Made by a program: the position numbers and the translations under genes. Below, piece after piece: positions 58,621 through 64,000 of a stretch of DNA of 64,000 nt. Origin of the DNA: Cricetomys ansorgei (taxonomy: Eukaryota > Chordata > Mammalia > Rodentia > Nesomyidae); the NCBI GenBank assembly GCA_026225945.1, contig JAMJFZ010001089.1, forward strand, positions 6,782,501 to 6,846,500, given 5' to 3'. The notes beneath the pieces are model-generated. The model saw only the letters and a program-made list of their open reading frames with translations, had not been told where the DNA came from and searched no databases. Numbering within the stretch: the stretch's first letter is position 1; the number at the start of each line of letters is the position of its first letter.

Positions 58621-60274
58621 GCCCAAACCACCCCGCGAAATAAAAATTTAAAGAGGAAAAGAAAATAGGAACCAGACAAAGGAGATAATTGCCTTTTGAG
58701 ATTAACCTAAATTTTAAAGAATCCGAATTCACAAAGCAGTCTGACGATGGCGCTTCCTGTGACCTAGCAACTAGTTCATAAACCCACCTCATTTCAAAGC
58801 CGTTCACCTCACAATCTCTACATGAAACGAACTGAGGAAACAAAAGGTTTTCTGTCTCCAGGCTCCCCCCACCACACCCCCTCCTCTTTTCTTTTTACTA
58901 ACCACCCCTGCTGATAACTCTTGTGTGTCTTTCTCTTCTTTCCCTTCCCTTTTCTGTGACTGTTTGCTCCCTCCCCCGCTTTTTTTTCTTTTCAGTGTTC
59001 AAAGTACTTTGCAAAGTCAGCCTCCTAGGAGCTGGAATACATTTCTCCCTCATTGAAAAGGAACTCACAAGCACTAGGCTTTCCCGGACAGACCATCTCA
59101 CTAGGACCTCAGAGAGGAGCGTCAGACACATTAAGAGACCTTGGCAGTCTTTGATGAGGATAAAGGTTAGACGGGAACCCATGCAGGTCCAATAGAACAC
59201 ATCCTATACATCATCCCTGTCCTGCCCAGCCCTGCTCTTTGACTGCTGCCTTTGCCAACTCCAGCTTTGAACACTGAAGCTTTTTCCTTCTGACCTCTCT
59301 CCCCCAAATGACCCATTAACCCACTCACACTCATTATCCAGGGAAAAACCCTACTGTTTGATAAGCCTGGTTAAAAAGAGCAGATTCTCTCTGGCAAAGC
59401 ACAGAACATGATTTGTATAGCAGTTCCCTTTTGAGATTCCTATAGAGAAAGAGAAACGCTCAGGAGAAGACAGAAGTTCCTTCTCCTTGGGCCTCAGGAC
59501 TTGGAGCATTCAATGACTATCACCTACTTGGGATGCATTCCAGCTAGACTGCAGACTCGGGTGGAAAAAAATCAGCCCTAAGTTTTTTTCCTTACTAGGC
59601 TGGACCAGGGTCAGTTTTGCCTCCCATCCCTCTCGCTAACTTCCCAATAGAGTTAAACTTTTGAAAAAAAAAAAAAATGATTCAAGCAAAAAGCACAGGA
59701 GAGCAGATGCCCCACAAAAGTGGTTTCTGGGCATAAGGTTTGTTTACATTTACAGTTGAGTCCACAGTTGGCTGTGGCTCTGATTCCCTGGACATGACGC
59801 CCCAGCAGCCTTGGCGAAGTTGACATTCTGTTTAGGCCTCTTCCAAGTCATGGTTTTCGGCCCTTGGCCTTAAAGCAGAATCGAACCTATGTGATTTGCA
59901 AGGTCTTTTGGACACATAGTAGGCATGAAATGCCTTGTGGTAGAAGGATCATCCTGGCCACCCTGCAGGCTCACAGTAGTAAGTTTGCAGTAAGTGTGCC
60001 TGGAGTCTACCTGCGCTTGGAGAGGACAGTGAGTCAAAGGCCTTTCTCCCTGGAAGACCTGTCATGGGCCCCAGGAGATAGAGATAGCATTACTTTGGCT
60101 TCTTCAGCAGCCAGGCTGAATTGTCCCTTGATGTACGTAAGCAAGGCTAACAACCTGCCTCATCTGAACATTGCAAAACAGCGTGCCAAAGCCTGTGCTC
60201 AGGCATTTGTGAAACTGCACTCTCCGGCTGGAGGGCTTGATTCCTATCAGGTGACTCTCCTGTTTTGGAATCTC

Positions 60275-60400
60275 TACACATTTCTTAACTTTGCAATTTT
60301 AGTCTCCTTAAGTATAAAATAGAGAATATAATAATACTCACTTGCTGGGGTTACAGCGAGGATTAAATGAAATAGTATCTATAGGAATGAATGATACTAA
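60275..60400 (+). mobile_element. MIR-like fragment
   Basis: GTATAAAATAGAGAATATAA, then CTGGGGTTACAGCGAGGATT and AAATGA follow the MIR order. Confidence 0.55.
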
Positions 60401-60617
60401 GTGTAGTGGTTTGTTCCTAATATTGTTATTTTAATATCAGCGTAAGTAAGTTTTATTACATTTTATTTTGCTCTGATATTACTATGTATCATTGGTGCTA
60501 TGAATTAAATATTTAGTTATGTTAATGCCAACTATTACTGGTGTTAAATTGCTCTTGATTATGAGTGTTGTAGCCACTCACAAATAGGTGAATTCCTTCC
60601 ATTTGGGTCTTAATTTT

Positions 60618-60829
60618 ATATTTTATTTTATGCATATGAGTATTTTCCCTGAATGTATGTCTGTGTACCGTGTGAATGCCTGGTGCCCACAGAAGCCAGA
60701 ACAGGTCAATGGAGCCCTTAGGGCTGGCATTAAAGATGGTTATTAGCTGCCATGTGGGCGCTAAGAGTTGAACCGAGGTCCTCTGGAGGACCAGCCTGCG
60801 CTCTTCACCACTGAGCCATCTCTCTAGCC
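60618..60829 (-). repeat. B2-type SINE, antisense
   Basis: GCTAAGAGTTGAACCGAGGT, CACTGAGCCATCTCTCTAGC; the complement of the 3' end lies at 60618-60700. Confidence 0.85.
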
Positions 60830-61455
60830 TTCTCCCCACTTTGTGTCTTACAGACAGCAGCTTGCCATTTAACAAGTCTCACTTGAGTGTCTGTCATGGG
60901 CCAGAACCTTTCTAGGAGGGAGGAGACGGAAGTAGCCTAGACAGAGTTCCTGTCTCTGGTGGAGGAGAATAATTGAGGGGATCTATAATGCAAATCGCAG
61001 CGGCAGATGATATGAAGAGAACATTAAGCTGTGGAAACTTCTAGAGGAAAACAGACTGTGTCTGTGTGGAGGCTGAGTGGGTGGTTGTCTTACCTTCAAT
61101 AGAGCCATCAGGGAAGCTCCTGGAAGCGGGTAATGTTTAAACAAAATCTGAATAACATGTGGGATGCAGCCACTCCCCGATCTGAGAACGTTCCAGACAG
61201 AAGTGACATATGACGTATGATTGCAGGAGGCATGAGCTCCGTGTGTTAGGGACTGCAACCAATGACTAGGACAGAGTACACAGGGCAGAGGGAAGACACG
61301 GGAGTGGAGGTGGCTGGGAGGGACCTAGTACTTTTCCTTGAATCTGATAGGAAGCCACTGGAGGGTTTTGAGCAGAAGCAATCTATTTCCCTCTGTTCTC
61401 ACCCTTAAAATATTAAGCTGTGATCTCAGTGCAGCTTAGGTAACACAGTTAATTG

Positions 61456-61458
<3 letters not shown>

Positions 61459-61487
<29 letters not shown>

Positions 61488-61488
61488 G
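61459..61488. repeat. Poly(T) run
   Basis: About 30 T; no SINE body recognised beside it. Confidence 0.9.
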
Positions 61489-62934
61489 GTTACGTTGCCT
61501 TTAAACCCTTTGGGGAAACACAAACTCTCTCAATGAATAAAGAAACAGCCTTATTGTATCTATTGCTTGAGATACTGGATGTGAAAAGTTAACCCTGGAC
61601 TGTATAGTTGAATTATTCAGGAAACCTGTGGGCCAGTGCCTTCCTAGAAAGGACCAGGACCCTGGGGCTCAGACCCCACCCTGCACTTGCCAGCATTCTT
61701 TTTAGTAGCTGCCTCTTCAGCTAAAATGATGCCTGCTTAGACTCTAGTGTGTCCAGGAGCCAGGGGAAACGCACCAATAAAACCAAGAGATTTTTATTAG
61801 TAGGGATTGGACATTGTCAGAAGATGCTGGGACTGCTCATAGGTCAGGCAGAACCCAGGGCCTGTTCTGTAAGAGTGAAGGGCGAAGGCTCAGAACAAGA
61901 GCCTGTGTGTGAGCAAGGACAAGAGCCACCTGGGAAATCATGTAGTCGAAGCCTTTACAGAGGACAAAACCAACACCCAGAGAGATCGGGCTCCCTGGAT
62001 GGGGTCCCACCAGCTGCAGCCATGTATATGCTAAGCCAGTCTCCACTCTCCTGATTTCTCTTTAGTTTCCTTGCTTGAGAGCTCTCTGTGTCTCTGTCTT
62101 CAGCATTATTAGCATTTAATTTCTAGAGGACAGAGCAGATGGCATTAAGATTGTGGTTGACAATCTCTTAGTGTCATGTGAATGCCTTAGGAAACAGAAT
62201 TGGGACACTTCAGTGTGGACTATAATGAGATCCTCCTCTCTCCCTGCTTCAGCCTCCCCTCCCTTCCTCTCTTCCATTGGGGGTGTGGTGGTGATGGGAA
62301 CTCATTACAGGACAGGATTACACCTTCCTGGTCTTGTGCGGACTAGGCTCCTCCAAAAGAGAACGCTCTAGCTAGCTGTCTGCTGTCAGGCCTAGCTTCA
62401 CACACTAACGCCTTTGTGTGTGTGTGTCCATAGCCCCTGCTCTGCCCACCTCGCCTTTCAGAACAAACCTCCTCCTTCCCCTGACTGTGCCCCATTGTAC
62501 TCAGAGCACAGATCTCTTAAAAGTGCTTTTCCGTGTTTGGGTGGTGATGCTGTGTTGATGTCTGTTCCTCCAGCTTTGGGGTGGGTTCTGGAAGAACAGG
62601 GTGACAGCTGGTTGATCTCTATGTCTCTTTATACCTTGTAGGTGCTTGAGCCATTGCCTCATGGATAAGAAACTAATTCAGAGAACACATGTTCACCTCC
62701 GAGTTCGGCATAGCGCCTGGGAAGGGAATCGGAAAAAACTTACGTCTGAGAACATCCCTCTAGTTTATTACATTTATTCAAATAGACACGGGATGCACCT
62801 TTTCAGAACCAATGCCAGGCTGCTGTCAGTTCTGTCTGTATGAGCTAAGAATAGCATTTACATGTCTAAGTGGCTTGGGAGGAGGCTAAAGAATAACATT
62901 TTGAGAGATGTGAAAATTACGTGTAATTCGAATT

Positions 62935-63075
62935 TCTGTGTCGCTATGTAAAGTTTTATTGGCACACAGCCATCCCTGTTCATTTACATACTGTCTGCTG
63001 AGCTACAAAGGTAGGGCTGAGTGGTTGCCTCTGAGTTGGTAAATATTGCAAAGCCAAAGAAGGTATTTATTATAA
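62935..63075 (-). mobile_element. MER20-like hAT relic, antisense
   Basis: GTAAAGTTTTATTGGCACAC, CATCCCTGTTCATTTACATA and GGTAAATATTGCAAAGCC are the complement of MER20 interior blocks, as remembered. Confidence 0.6.
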
Positions 63076-63086
63076 AATAATAGAAG

Positions 63087-63225
63087 AGCCAAGCATGCTA
63101 GCACATGCCTACAATCCCAGCACTCAGGGGCACTTTGTGAATTCAAGGTCAGCTTGGGTGAACTTGAAACCCCCTGTCAAAACAAAAGGCATAAAACAAA
63201 CAAACAAACAAATAAAAGCAAACAA
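63087..63225 (+). repeat. B1-type SINE with an (AAAC)n tail
   Basis: GCACATGCCTACAATCCCAG, GAATTCAAGGTCAGCTTGGG, then AAACAAACAAAC. Confidence 0.85.
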
Positions 63226-63912
63226 CAGATCGCAAAAATAAAGTAGGGACAACAAATAAAATAATATCACCTGACTCTCCAAAGAAAATGTGCTGACTTA
63301 TGTTCTAAACAAGTACAAGATCTTTCTCGCTCTGAGTTCAGCTCCTTCTACATCTGAAACAACTCAGAAGCAGAATGAAGAACAGACCAGAGGAAAGCAG
63401 GCTAAGTCCGAAACAAAGAGCTATGTTACGCTACGTGTCATTATTTCTAGCTTGATATCAGTTTTTTAAAAACCTGTACACATTAAATCATCTAAAAAAT
63501 ATCACCCATGCTGTTTTTCCATTCTATGTCACGTCTATAAAACCTGCCAGTGACAAGTCACTGAGCTTTTTCTCTCTCAAAAGTCCAGTGACCTTTGACC
63601 TGAGCTTTCTCAGGTGCAGGGCTCTGATGTAGTTATTTATAGACATTGTTTCACTTAGCATTTGTCTTGTGTACCAAACCTAGGAGGTAGATTGTTCTTA
63701 GTTCATGTATTATAACACGGAATAGAAACTCAGGTGTTCTCCTTCCTGAGTCGATGTGGCCGTAACCACGGGACTACACTGCCCACCAGGCTTCCTCTCA
63801 GTATCATTACCTGAGACCCTGTTGATTGTTTCTTTAAGTGTACAGCTTAGTGGAGGACTAGGTATATCTGAGAAGCAAATGGTGGTTCTGTCAAATAGTA
63901 TAAATACATCAT

Positions 63913-64000
63913 ACACACACACACAACACACACAACATACACATACACTCACACTCATACACACACCACATGCACACATACACTCACGCTCATACACACA
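63913..64000. repeat. Imperfect (AC)n repeat, cut by the window end
   Basis: ACAC runs broken by AACA, ATAC and CTCA units to the last base. Confidence 0.95.

Larger units (their letters stand above)
58621..64000. other. Region upstream of the MKYK promoter
   Basis: No coding exon recognised. It contains a MIR-like stretch, one B2 (minus), a long poly-T, a MER20-like relic, one B1 and an AC repeat at the window end. Segments 58700-60270 and 60840-62930 are free of repeats I recognise. In other mammals a longer NEDD9 isoform starts farther upstream, so this may be intronic for that transcript; this is inference. Confidence 0.6.

Noticed and set aside
59864..60322. 152-codon plus-strand open frame upstream of NEDD9
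   Set aside because: No family resemblance, and its 3' end runs into a MIR-like repeat; no promoter or poly(A) site fits.
1..64000. CRISPR arrays, bacterial operons, phage or plasmid elements
   Set aside because: Tandem repeats here are microsatellites and a minisatellite without spacers; gene structure, splicing and SINEs are mammalian.
58621..64000. Alternative first exon of the longer NEDD9 isoform
   Set aside because: I searched for a short start-codon exon with a phase-0 donor resembling the known alternative N-terminus and found none; it probably lies beyond the window.

Overview
The window is mammalian nuclear DNA, most likely from a muroid rodent (mouse/rat/hamster/vole group). B1-, B2/B3-, B4- and ID-type SINEs lie throughout in both orientations, with three URR1-like hAT elements, long AC/TC/GGAA microsatellites and a split gene with GT-AG introns. 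The species cannot be fixed from the sequence alone. No bacterial, CRISPR or operon-type features are present.

One protein-coding gene is recognisable: NEDD9 (HEF1/CAS-L), a Crk-associated-substrate (CAS) family docking protein, on the minus strand. All seven coding exons of the isoform that begins MKYK can be placed: 58278-58289, 39109-39561, 18678-18779, 18127-18228, 16055-17296, 14641-14730 and 12622-13131. Joined, they give an intact 836-residue protein with an SH3 domain, 13 YxxP motifs, a serine-rich helical bundle, a YDYVHL motif and a C-terminal FAT-like domain. Every junction is phase 0. The 3' UTR runs from 12621 to about 10861, and a CCAAT/GC-box promoter lies at about 58400-58620.

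Region by region: 1-10860 is the 3' flank, with SINEs, old L1 and L2 fragments, a GGAA microsatellite, an 8-copy 23-bp minisatellite, a 41-bp-arm inverted repeat and a duplicated CTCF-like motif. 10861-18779 holds the compact 3' half of the gene. 18780-39108 is intron 2 and 39562-58277 is intron 1; both are repeat-rich and show no convincing second gene. 58620-64000 lies upstream of the promoter. It may be intron of a longer NEDD9 transcript with another first exon, but no such exon is recognised here.

The window looks like an ordinary vertebrate locus rather than a new biological system. The observations most worth following up are the tandem CTCF-like duplication, the inverted repeat around an AT-rich core, the fully frame-neutral exon structure with two matching 102-nt exons, the weak acceptor of the 90-nt exon, the 5'-leader uORF, and a polypurine/polypyrimidine tract of about 420 bp in intron 2.
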